Below, in pieces: positions 1 through 5,864 of a stretch of DNA of 14,435 bases. The notes beneath the pieces are model-generated. The model saw nothing but the letters and a program-made list of their open reading frames with translations. It was not told where the DNA came from and did not search any database. The stretch's first letter is position 1; each line of letters opens with the position of its first letter. Made by a program: the position numbers and the translations under genes. Origin of the DNA: Ilumatobacteraceae bacterium (GTDB lineage Bacteria > Actinomycetota > Acidimicrobiia > Acidimicrobiales > Ilumatobacteraceae); the NCBI GenBank assembly GCA_007122945.1, contig SKSP01000114.1, positions 1-14,435 of the forward strand, written 5' to 3'.

Positions 1-800
1 ATGACGTTGTTGGTCGTGCCGGCGACGATGCGTCCGACCGTGACGACCGCCGGGTCGAACACGTCGATCCGGCGGGTGACCATCGTCTGGAACGCCTGCA
101 CGATCTCGCAGGCGATCGGGATCGGGTCGACCGCACGGAACGGTTCACTGGCGTGCCCACCCTTGCCGGTCACCTGGATCACGAACCGGTCGGCCGACGC
201 CATCACCGGCCCGCGCCGGGTGCTCAACCATCCGGTCGGCATCGCGGAGGTGATGTGGATCGCGAACGCACCCGTCACCGGGGACGGTCCGCCGTCGAGC
301 CCGGCGGGCAGATCGAGGAGCCCCTCGTCGAGCATGTAGCGGGCGCCGTGGTGGCCCTCCTCACCCGGCTGGAACATGAACAGCACCCGTCCGGCGAGCT
401 CGTCACGCCGCGACGCGAGCACCCGCGCCGCACCGACGAGCATCGCCGTGTGGGTGTCGTGACCGCAGGCGTGCATGTGGCCGTCGAGACGGGAGGCGAA
501 GTCGACGTCGGTGTCCTCGTGCAGCGGGAGCGCGTCCATGTCGCCGCGCAGCAGGATCGTCGGACCCGGACGACCGCCCGTCAGCAGCCCGGTCACGCCG
601 CTGGTCGTCTCGTGCAGCGTGATGTCGAGCGGGAGACCCTCGAGCGACTCGAGCACGACGTCGCGCGTCACCGGCAGCTCGTTGCCCAGCTCGGGGTGCT
701 CATGGAGGCGCCGACGCAGGGCGACCGTGTCGTCCTGCAGGTCGAGCGCCTGCTCGCGCAGACCGGCGAACACGTCGGCGTGGGGATGGTCCGGTGCCAT
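1..800 (-). CDS. M20 family metallopeptidase / amidohydrolase (partial, C-terminus off the window)
   Basis: Translating the minus strand from the ATG at 800 gives about 266 residues before the window ends; M20D amidohydrolases are usually near 390, so about a third is missing at the C-terminus. Visible metal-site motifs are RGDMDALP (about residues 85-92), HACGHDTHTAM (110-120, with the Cys and His ligands of the family) and PGEEG (145-149). The dimerisation-domain signature GKGGHASEP follows further on. The family hydrolyses N-acyl amino acids or related amides with two divalent metals in the cytoplasm; the substrate cannot be read from the sequence. The ATG at 800 is preferred because a -10-like TACCAT ends 6 nt before it, suggesting a leaderless mRNA. 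The gene is divergent from the WXG100-like gene. Family assignment is firm; a name such as hippurate or IAA-amino-acid hydrolase would be a guess. Confidence 0.93.
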   Translation of the reverse strand, partial: MAPDHPHADVFAGLREQALDLQDDTVALRRRLHEHPELGNELPVTRDVVLESLEGLPLDITLHETTSGVTGLLTGGRPGPTILLRGDMDALPLHEDTDVDFASRLDGHMHACGHDTHTAMLVGAARVLASRRDELAGRVLFMFQPGEEGHHGARYMLDEGLLDLPAGLDGGPSPVTGAFAIHITSAMPTGWLSTRRGPVMASADRFVIQVTGKGGHASEPFRAVDPIPIACEIVQAFQTMVTRRIDVFDPAVVTVGRIVAGTTNNV

Positions 801-806
801 CCGTGC

Positions 807-812
807 ATGGTA
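807..812 (-). promoter_or_regulatory. -10 hexamer of the M20 gene (leaderless)
   Basis: On the minus strand TACCAT fits TANNNT and is followed by 6 nt and then the ATG at 800, so transcription would start at or next to the start codon. I see no convincing -35 box 16-19 nt upstream. Confidence 0.45.
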
Positions 813-924
813 CGTCGCGCCGCATCGCGAGCCACCGGCCCGGCGTACGGCTTTCCCCCTCGAGGGCCGACGCGTGCACACGGGGGTGACGGGGCCCCGA
901 CCGGCGGGGTCGCACGAATCCGAC

Positions 925-930
925 GAGGAG
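925..930 (+). promoter_or_regulatory. Ribosome binding site of the WXG100-like gene
   Basis: GAGGAG lies 6 nt before the ATG at 937 and supports that start over the second ATG at 943. The rest of the 801-936 gap holds no clear additional gene; I found no strong forward promoter in it. Confidence 0.55.
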
Positions 931-936
931 ACACCC

Positions 937-1203
937 ATGACGATGTACGGCGCCGACCCCGAGCAGCTGACACGGCTCGGACGGACCCTGCGCGACCAGA
1001 TCGACGCGATCGAGGCGATGGTCGCGACCGTCGACGGATCGCTGGCCGGGACCCCGTGGCAGGGGCCCGCGCGGCAACGCTTCGGTCAGGAGTGGGACGA
1101 GTCGTTCAAGCTCGCACTGGCGCGCTTGAAGGACGCGTTCGCCGCGGCCGGCGCGGATTGCGTCGCCCGGGCCGACGAGCTCCGACGCGTCATGGGAACC
1201 TGA
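937..1203 (+). CDS. WXG100 / ESAT-6-like small protein
   Basis: The product has 88 residues, close to the usual ~100 of the WXG100 family. It is a predicted helical hairpin: helix one up to about residue 33, then a turn with Trp-Gln-Gly (TPWQGPARQRF, about residues 38-48), then a second helix running through LARLKDAFAAAGADCVARADEL. The W-x-G turn between two amphipathic helices is the family hallmark. There is no signal peptide, as expected for a type VII secretion substrate or helical partner. No EccC-type ATPase or other ESX component lies in this window, so secretion is not shown. The gene sits 22-28 bp ahead of the thiamine-binding gene on the same strand. The alternative is an unrelated two-helix protein. 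Start chosen from the GAGGAG ribosome site. Confidence 0.72.
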   Translation: MTMYGADPEQLTRLGRTLRDQIDAIEAMVATVDGSLAGTPWQGPARQRFGQEWDESFKLALARLKDAFAAAGADCVARADELRRVMGT

Positions 1204-1218
1204 CGTCGGCGGGCCGCA

Positions 1219-1224
1219 TACCCT
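1219..1224 (+). promoter_or_regulatory. -10 hexamer that places the thiamine-binding gene start at GTG 1232
   Basis: TACCCT matches TANNNT and is separated by 7 nt from the GTG at 1232. It is only 1 nt from the GTG at 1226, which could not then be transcribed. If the promoter is real, the protein starts MLQVEF, like other members of the family. It would also give the downstream three-gene run its own promoter. Confidence 0.42.
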
Positions 1225-1231
1225 GGTGGCC

Positions 1232-1504
1232 GTGCTGCAGGTCGAGTTCACGATCGAACCGTTCGTCGAGGGGCGGCCGGGACCACACGTGACGGCGGCG
1301 ATCGACGCCGCCCGTGCGGCCGGCGCGGAGGTCGACGTCGGGCCGTTCGGGTCGGCCTGTCGGGTCGCCCGGGCGGATCTCCCCGAGATCCTCGCCGCCG
1401 TCGGCCGCGAGGCGTTCGCCCACGGCGCCACCCACCTGAGCGTCCACGTGAGCGACGAGAGCGCCGACGCGCACCGGTCCGACTCGACGGAGGGTGCCCG
1501 ATGA
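1232..1504 (+). CDS. Thiamine-binding protein, MTH1187/YkoF-like (DUF77)
   Basis: The 90-residue product begins MLQVEFTIEPF and continues with GPHVTAAIDAARAAGAEVDVGPFG and a final strand region HGATHLSVHV. This ferredoxin-like pattern (edge strand, helix, strand, then GP-hairpin) matches the MTH1187/YkoF family, whose characterised members bind thiamine or related molecules as small cytoplasmic oligomers. A GTG at 1226 would add two residues; I prefer 1232 because of the TACCCT hexamer 7 nt upstream. Its stop overlaps the next gene's start as ATGA (1501-1504), so the two are translationally coupled. Residues after about 78 (ESADAHRSDSTEGAR) are a polar tail. Whether it acts in thiamine salvage, uptake or sensing is not shown: no thi genes or TPP riboswitch are visible here. 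Confidence 0.8.
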   Translation: MLQVEFTIEPFVEGRPGPHVTAAIDAARAAGAEVDVGPFGSACRVARADLPEILAAVGREAFAHGATHLSVHVSDESADAHRSDSTEGAR

Positions 1505-1860
1505 CGCCGCGCCACCCACTCCTCGTCGCGGTTCGTCCCGTGCTCGACGCCGTCGGCGCGACGATCGTCGCTCCCGACCAGCGCGACCCGGCCGACGTCC
1601 CGCTCGAGTGGGACGGCGAGATCGTCGCCGCGGTCCGGCTCCCGCCGCTCCACGGCGCACTCGACCGGCTCATCGACGCCGTGGAGACCGAGCTCGGTGG
1701 TCGCCTCCCGACCCTGTCGCGCGAGGAGAAGCAACTCGCCGTCCGGCTGCTCGACGAGCGGGGCGCGTTCATCCTCCGGCGCGCCGTCGAGGACGTCGCC
1801 GACGCGATGGGTGTCAGCCGCATCACCGTCTACAACTACCTGAACGCGATCCACCGCTGA
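1501..1860 (+). CDS. HTH_22 (YheO/DauR-type) DNA-binding protein
   Basis: The 119-residue product ends in a domain of about 50 residues, from LSREEKQLAVRLLDERGAF through VEDVADAMGVSRITVYNYLN, which matches the C-terminal HTH_22 domain of YheO/DauR regulators almost motif for motif. Full-length DauR proteins are about twice as long and carry an N-terminal PAS-like domain. Here that domain is replaced by about 65 residues (LLVAVRPVLDAVGATIVAP, then WDGEIVAAVRLP) that I do not recognise. It overlaps the thiamine-binding gene by 4 bp and the HAD gene by 1 bp. This suggests a small transcription regulator serving its own operon, possibly with the upstream protein as ligand sensor; that link is inference. 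It is a complete small gene, not a truncated one, because both ends fit the coupling. Confidence 0.78.
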   Translation: MTPRHPLLVAVRPVLDAVGATIVAPDQRDPADVPLEWDGEIVAAVRLPPLHGALDRLIDAVETELGGRLPTLSREEKQLAVRLLDERGAFILRRAVEDVADAMGVSRITVYNYLNAIHR

Positions 1861-2600
1861 TGACGACCGACGCCCGAACCCGGCCCGGCGACCGTCCCGG
1901 TGGCCACTTCCACGACGTGGAGGTGATCGGCTTCGACGCCGACGACACGCTGTGGCGCAGCGAGGACGCGTTCCACGCCGCCGAACGACGCTTCGTCGAA
2001 CTGCTCGACCCGCACACGCCCGACGGGATCGACCTGGGCGCCGCGCTGACCGCCACCGAGCGCGCCAACCTGTCGATCTCGGGGTACGGCGTGAAGGCGT
2101 TCACGCTCTCGATGGTGGAGGCCGCCGTCACGGTGTCCGACGGTGCCGTGCCGGCGTCGGTGATCGGCGAGCTCGTCGAGATCGGCCACGCGATGCTCAC
2201 CGAGCCGGTCCACCTGCTGCCCCACGTCCCCGAGGTCCTCGCCCGCGTCGGCGCCACCCACCGACTCGTGCTGATCACCAAGGGCGATCTCGTCCACCAG
2301 ACACGAAAGATCACGACGTCGGGCCTCGAGCACCACTTCGAGCACGTCGAGGTCGTGCTGGAGAAGGACGCCGCCACCTACGACCGGATCGTGCGCCACG
2401 TCGGTGTCACCGCCGGGCGGTTCTGCATGGTCGGCAACTCGGTGCGCAGCGACATCTTGCCGGTCCTCGCGCTCGGCGGCCACGGGGTCCACGTGCCGTA
2501 CCACCTGACATGGGAGCATGAACGCGTCGAGCACCACGACGAGGACTTCGTCGAGCTCACCTCGCTGGCCGACCTGCCGACGCTGTTCGCACCCCGCTGA
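1860..2600 (+). CDS. HAD-superfamily hydrolase (phosphatase-like)
   Basis: The 246-residue product has the HAD motifs in order: motif I FDADDTLW (residues 25-32, nucleophile Asp26 and acid/base Asp28), motif II LITKG (138-142), motif III Lys in LEKDAATY (around 169) and motif IV MVGNSVRSDILP (190-201). The region between motifs I and II is helical, as in a subfamily I (C1) cap. Members are cytoplasmic Mg-dependent phosphatases or related phosphotransferases; the substrate is unknown. The ATG shares one base with the TGA of the HTH_22 gene (TGATG), so it belongs to the same operon. The first ~17 residues before the catalytic strand are low complexity, so the true start could be slightly downstream. 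It faces pantothenate kinase convergently. Confidence 0.87.
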   Translation: MTTDARTRPGDRPGGHFHDVEVIGFDADDTLWRSEDAFHAAERRFVELLDPHTPDGIDLGAALTATERANLSISGYGVKAFTLSMVEAAVTVSDGAVPASVIGELVEIGHAMLTEPVHLLPHVPEVLARVGATHRLVLITKGDLVHQTRKITTSGLEHHFEHVEVVLEKDAATYDRIVRHVGVTAGRFCMVGNSVRSDILPVLALGGHGVHVPYHLTWEHERVEHHDEDFVELTSLADLPTLFAPR

Positions 2601-2631
2601 CCCGGCGCCGGGACGCCCGGACGCGCGGGCG
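2601..2631. terminator. Possible bidirectional terminator between convergent genes
   Basis: The 56-bp gap between the HAD gene and pantothenate kinase holds the perfect palindrome CCCGGCGCCGGG (2601-2612) and a hairpin with 6-bp arms CGCCCG/CGGGCG (2614-2619 and 2626-2631) around a 6-nt loop. Neither strand has a following T run, so this is a GC-rich stem only. In this base composition chance occurrence is quite possible. Confidence 0.3.
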
Positions 2632-2656
2632 GCGGCCCTCGACAGCCCTCGGCACC

Positions 2657-3574
2657 TCAGAGGCGGCGGAGCTCGACCTCGGTCACCCGGTGGTCGGCCG
2701 CCTTGTGCAGCACGAGCGACGCCCGGTCGCGGGTCGGCGCGATGTTCTCACGCAGGTTGCGGCCGTTGATCGCCGCCCAGATCCCTCGGGCCGTCGCCAC
2801 CGCTTCGTCGTCGGTCAGGTCGGCGTAGTGCCGGAAGAAGCTGCGGGGGTCCTTGAACACCGACTCGCGCAACGTGAGGAAGCGGTCGACGTACCACGTC
2901 TCGATGTCGCTCTCGTCGGCATCCACGTAGATCGAGAAGTCGAAGTAGTCGCTGACGAACTCGCTGCGGTCGACGCCGACCTGCAGCACGTTGAGCCCCT
3001 CGAGGATCAAGATGTCGGGCTGGCGGACCGTGACCTGCTCGTCGGGGACGATGTCGTACACGACGTGGCTGTACACCGGGGCGTGGACGACCTCCACCCC
3101 GCTCTTGACGTCGCGCAGGAACGCCAGCAGACGCCGGGTGTCGTAGCTCTCGGGGAACCCCTTGCGGTCCATCAGCCCGCGGCGCTCCAGCTCGGCGTTC
3201 GGGAGCAGGAACCCGTCGGTCGTGACGAGATCGACCTTCGGGTGGTCGGGCCACCGGGCGAGGAGCGCCTGCAGGATGCGGGCGAACGTGCTCTTGCCGA
3301 CCGCCACGCTGCCGGCCACGCCGATCACGTACGGGACCTTCGGCGCGATCGTGCCGAGGAACGTGGCGGAAACCTTGTGGAGGTCCATCGTCGCGCTCAC
3401 GTACAGGTTCAGCAGCCGACTGAGCGGGAGGTAGATGGCGGCGACCTCGTCGAGATCTATCCGACCGTTGATCCCCTGGAGACCGGCGAGATCGCGCTCT
3501 CGCAACGTCAGAGGGGTGGCCGCACGAAGGACGGCCCAGTCGTCGCGATCGAAGCGGAGGTACCGGTCCGGCAC
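2657..3574 (-). CDS. coaA: Type I pantothenate kinase (CoaA)
   Basis: The 305-residue product is close to the 316 of Escherichia coli CoaA. It carries the P-loop GVAGSVAVGKST (residues 85-96), then LVTTDGFLLPN, KGFPESYD, YSHVVYDIVPD, ILILEGLNVLQ and the C-terminal GIWAAINGRNLRENIAPTRDRA, all in the order and spacing of the family. It phosphorylates pantothenate with ATP, the first step of coenzyme A synthesis, in the cytoplasm; the family enzyme is normally inhibited by CoA. The GTG at 3574 is chosen because TAGGGT lies 8 nt upstream, there is no ribosome site, and the product begins MPDRYLRF like its relatives. It is divergent from the methyltransferase gene with 24 bp between start codons. 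The annotation is secure. Confidence 0.96.
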   Translation of the reverse strand: MPDRYLRFDRDDWAVLRAATPLTLRERDLAGLQGINGRIDLDEVAAIYLPLSRLLNLYVSATMDLHKVSATFLGTIAPKVPYVIGVAGSVAVGKSTFARILQALLARWPDHPKVDLVTTDGFLLPNAELERRGLMDRKGFPESYDTRRLLAFLRDVKSGVEVVHAPVYSHVVYDIVPDEQVTVRQPDILILEGLNVLQVGVDRSEFVSDYFDFSIYVDADESDIETWYVDRFLTLRESVFKDPRSFFRHYADLTDDEAVATARGIWAAINGRNLRENIAPTRDRASLVLHKAADHRVTEVELRRL

Positions 3575-3598
3575 AGTACGGGACCCTACGCTGACGAC
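3575..3598. promoter_or_regulatory. Overlapping divergent leaderless promoters of coaA and the methyltransferase
   Basis: Only 24 bp separate the GTG of coaA (3574, minus) from the ATG of the methyltransferase (3599, plus). The plus strand has TACGCT (3587-3592) 6 nt before the ATG. The minus strand has TAGGGT (3588 down to 3583) 8 nt before the GTG. Both fit TANNNT and share two base pairs, so polymerase could hardly occupy both at once. There is no room for a 5' leader on either side. Minus-strand -35 candidate: TTGCGG at about 3613-3608, inside the methyltransferase coding region. Confidence 0.55.
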
Positions 3599-5179
3599 AT
3601 GCCGCTCCCGCAAACCTCGGCGCGCGCGGCCGACCCGATCCCCGAGCGGCAGCGGAAGCGACTCGGTGCCTGGGCGACGCCACCGGACCTCGTCGACCTC
3701 GTCGTGGACCGCACCATCGACGCCGCCTGGCTGGCGCGGTTCGACCGTCCGGTGCGGGTGCTCGACCCGGCGTGCGGCGACGGCCGCTTCCTCGCCGCCG
3801 CGGCGCGTCGGATCGTCGAACTCGGGGGCTCGGTCGAACTGATCGGCGTCGACCTCGACCCGCTCGCGGTCGAGGAGGCCCGCGGCGCGCTGGTCGGGTT
3901 CCCGGCGAACCTCCGATGCGCCGACGCGCTCGCGCTCGACGGGTACGACGGGTACGACGAACTGGTCGACCTCGTCCTCGGCAACCCGCCGTTCCTCTCC
4001 CAGCTCGCCGTGCACACCACACGCGGCGGCGCCAGCCGCCACGGGGGCGGGCCGTACGCCGACGCCGCGGCCGAGTTCCTCGCGCTCGCCGTCGCGATGA
4101 CCGTTGCGGGCGGACGGGTGGGGCTCGTCCTCCCGCAGTCGATCCTCGCCGCCCGCGACGCCGGGCCGGTGCGCGCCGCGGTGGAACGGTCCACCGAACG
4201 GCTGTGGTCGTGGTGGTCACCTGATCGACGGTTCGACGCCGACGTGGTCGTGTGCGCGCTCGGCGTCGAGCGCCGCCCCGACCCGCCTTCTCGGCTGCAG
4301 GAATGCCCGTCCTCGCGAAGATCTGCAGCCGAGATCGCCGGTCACGGGGGTCACGGGGGTCACGGCGGTCACGGCGGTCACGGCGGTCACGGGGGTCACG
4401 GCGGTCACGGGGGTCACGGCGGTCACCCGGTGTGGACCCGGGTGGTCACCGAGGCGCTCGGGGTGCCGGACGTGCCCGAGCTGTGCACCGACGGGACACT
4501 CGGCGACCACGCGACGTCGAACGCCAACTTCCGCGACGAGTACTACGCGCTGGTCCCCGCCGTGGACGATCACCCGGCCGGCCCACCGCTGGTGACGAGC
4601 GGCCTCATCGACCCCGGCATGTGCCGCTGGGGCGAGCGGCCGGTGCGGTTCGCCAAGCGGACGTTCGCGGCGCCGCGTGTCGACGTGGCCCGCCTCGACG
4701 ACCGGATGCAGCGATGGGCCGCTCGCAAGCTGGTCCCCAAGGTGCTGGTCGCGACGCAGACACCGGTGATCGAGGCCGTGACGGACGCCGACGGATCGTG
4801 GCTCCCCGGCGTCCCCGTGACGTCGGTCGTGCCGGCCGGAGGGGTCGACCCGTGGGCGATCGCTGCGGTGCTGACGTCACCGGTGGCGAGCACGTGGGCC
4901 TGGCACCGAGCCGCGGGCACCGGCTTGTCGGCGCGGACGCTCCGCCTCGGGCCGGCGTTCCTCGCCGACCTCCCCTGGCCGGTCGGCCCGCTCGACGAGG
5001 CGGTCGCCGCGCTCCGGCGGGGCGACATCGAGGCGTGCGGTGCGCTCGTCGACGCCGCCTACGGCATCGACCCGGCCGACGACCGGGCCGGATCGGCGAT
5101 GACGACCTGGTGGCTCGACGCCATCGACCGGCTCACGCGGCCGCGGGGCGTCGCGCGCGGCCGCCGAGCACGCGCCTGA
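3599..5179 (+). CDS. N6-adenine DNA methyltransferase-like protein with a Gly-His repeat linker
   Basis: The 526-residue product has the N-terminal motif-X region GAWATPPDLVDLVV (residues 23-36), SAM-binding motif I DPACGDG (56-62), the acidic end of strand 2 GVDLD (83-87) and catalytic NPPF (129-132), which marks amino-methyltransferases acting on adenine in DNA (gamma-type, as in TaqI and Eco57I). The catalytic fold seems to end near VVVCALGVERR (about 218-228). Residues 231-277 are an odd linker containing nine Gly-His-Gly units. The rest (VWTRVV onward) resembles a target-recognition half, with LVPKVLVATQ and a C-terminal LADLPWPVG segment. There is no nuclease domain and no restriction partner nearby, so it looks like an orphan methyltransferase; activity on DNA is inferred. 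Its 3' end overlaps the anti-sigma gene by 47 bp. Confidence 0.82.
   Translation: MPLPQTSARAADPIPERQRKRLGAWATPPDLVDLVVDRTIDAAWLARFDRPVRVLDPACGDGRFLAAAARRIVELGGSVELIGVDLDPLAVEEARGALVGFPANLRCADALALDGYDGYDELVDLVLGNPPFLSQLAVHTTRGGASRHGGGPYADAAAEFLALAVAMTVAGGRVGLVLPQSILAARDAGPVRAAVERSTERLWSWWSPDRRFDADVVVCALGVERRPDPPSRLQECPSSRRSAAEIAGHGGHGGHGGHGGHGGHGGHGGHGGHGGHPVWTRVVTEALGVPDVPELCTDGTLGDHATSNANFRDEYYALVPAVDDHPAGPPLVTSGLIDPGMCRWGERPVRFAKRTFAAPRVDVARLDDRMQRWAARKLVPKVLVATQTPVIEAVTDADGSWLPGVPVTSVVPAGGVDPWAIAAVLTSPVASTWAWHRAAGTGLSARTLRLGPAFLADLPWPVGPLDEAVAALRRGDIEACGALVDAAYGIDPADDRAGSAMTTWWLDAIDRLTRPRGVARGRRARA
4289..4334. repeat. Perfect 12-bp inverted repeat inside the methyltransferase gene
   Basis: TCTCGGCTGCAG (4289-4300) and CTGCAGCCGAGA (4323-4334) are exact reverse complements around a 22-nt spacer. 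It encodes residues ~231-246 of the methyltransferase linker and ends 5 nt before the 9-bp tandem repeat. A stem this long and perfect within coding sequence is unexpected. It may be a REP-like or dispersed repeat that landed in frame. Confidence 0.85.
4340..4426 (+). repeat. 9-bp tandem repeat, nine full units plus a partial one
   Basis: The unit is GGTCACGGS (S = G or C), repeated nine times in 4340-4420, with GGTCAC left over at 4421-4426. The only variable base is the ninth: units 1, 2, 6 and 8 have G; units 3, 4, 5, 7 and 9 have C. Each unit encodes Gly-His-Gly (residues 248-274). The period is a multiple of 3, so changes in copy number keep the reading frame. The variable base is a silent third position (GGG/GGC, both Gly). 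Confidence 0.97.
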
Positions 5180-5810
5180 TCGGGTCGAGTCCGGGAGCGC
5201 CACTGATCGTCCACAGCAGCACGAGCCCGACGATCTCGGTGAGGTGCACCGCCTCGGAGAGCAGCGAACTCGCCCCGCTCACGACGTCGAGCACCGCACC
5301 GACCGCCATCGTCACGACGAGGGCGGCGGCGAACGGCAACAGCCCGAACGCACGGTGGGGACGCCACGCGGCGTACAGCAGACCGACGGCGAGCGCCGCG
5401 GCGAACGCGCCGAGGTGTCGGGCGACGTGGGTGCTCGCACCGTCGGCCGCGCCGAACACGAGCGGGCCGACGCTCTGCGCGGCGAGCACGACCGCCACCC
5501 ACGCCAGCGCCAACCGGATCCAGCCGTGGCGACCGAGCCGGGCCGGACGGGCACGGTCGAGGACGAGCGCGGCCAGCTCCGGGACCGGCTCGGCGGGCCG
5601 CAGGCGCACCTGGCGCGTCAGCACGGCGATGCGTTCGGCGTGGAGGCGGCATGCGACGCATCCCTCGAGGTGAGCCTCGACGATCGTTCGCTCCGCCGCG
5701 GTCGCCTCGTCGTCGACGAGCGCCGAGACGAGCTCGCGGATCGCCCCGCACCCCCCGGCCGGCCCCCCGGCCGCCGCGTCCGTGTCGTGGTCGCTACCTG
5801 TGTGATCCAT
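5133..5810 (-). CDS. Membrane-anchored anti-sigma factor with zf-HC2-type motif
   Basis: The 225-residue product carries the anti-sigma zinc-binding pattern HLEGCVAC (His47-x3-Cys51-x2-Cys54), preceded by Cys21 and the helix REVLS-like segment IRELVSALVDDEATAAE. About four hydrophobic segments follow (roughly 98-118, 130-148, 155-177, 186-203). The ZAS domain would bind and silence the divergently encoded sigma factor at the inner face of the membrane. A polytopic C-terminus, rather than one helix and an extracytoplasmic domain, suggests that the signal is sensed within the membrane. The ATG at 5810 is the only nearby start; no strong ribosome site is visible. Its 3' end overlaps the methyltransferase gene by 47 bp. 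Partnership with the neighbour is inferred from position. Confidence 0.82.
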   Translation of the reverse strand: MDHTGSDHDTDAAAGGPAGGCGAIRELVSALVDDEATAAERTIVEAHLEGCVACRLHAERIAVLTRQVRLRPAEPVPELAALVLDRARPARLGRHGWIRLALAWVAVVLAAQSVGPLVFGAADGASTHVARHLGAFAAALAVGLLYAAWRPHRAFGLLPFAAALVVTMAVGAVLDVVSGASSLLSEAVHLTEIVGLVLLWTISGAPGLDPIRRVLGGRARRPAAA

Positions 5811-5837
5811 CTCTGTGACGGTCGGCCGGGTGGCACC

Positions 5838-5846
5838 GGAAGTTCC
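5838..5846. promoter_or_regulatory. GGAA-N-TTCC palindrome between anti-sigma and sigma genes
   Basis: This 9-bp symmetric element lies in the 54-bp divergent region. Each arm reads GGAA on its strand, like the core of ECF -35 elements. I could not place well-spaced ECF -10 elements on either strand (on the minus strand CGTC lies about 21 nt downstream of GGAAC, longer than usual), so a role in autoregulation is only possible. Confidence 0.25.
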
Positions 5847-5852
5847 CGCCGA

Positions 5853-5858
5853 GATACT
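5853..5858 (+). promoter_or_regulatory. -10-like hexamer of the ECF sigma gene (leaderless)
   Basis: GATACT keeps the key A at position 2 and T at position 6 and is followed by 6 nt (GGGAGG) and the GTG at 5865. The GGGAGG touches the start codon, so it cannot serve as a normal ribosome site; leaderless initiation is more likely. Confidence 0.4.
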
Positions 5859-5864
5859 GGGAGG

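Noticed and set aside
1204..1231. Possible TPP riboswitch before the thiamine-binding gene
   Set aside because: The gap is only about 28 bp, too short for the aptamer, and no matching conserved segments are present.
153..1292. Long forward open frame covering the M20 gene region
   Set aside because: Arg/His/Gly-rich translation without motifs; the minus strand encodes a clear M20 amidohydrolase there.
4289..4334. Inverted repeat as a transcription terminator
   Set aside because: It lies inside an intact reading frame, the loop is 22 nt and no T run follows.
4217..4595. Long open frames on both strands across the tandem repeat (Val-Thr-Ala/Gly and Arg-Gly-Ser type repeats)
   Set aside because: These are by-products of the 9-bp repeat, which lacks stops in all frames; only the frame of the methyltransferase has domains on both sides.
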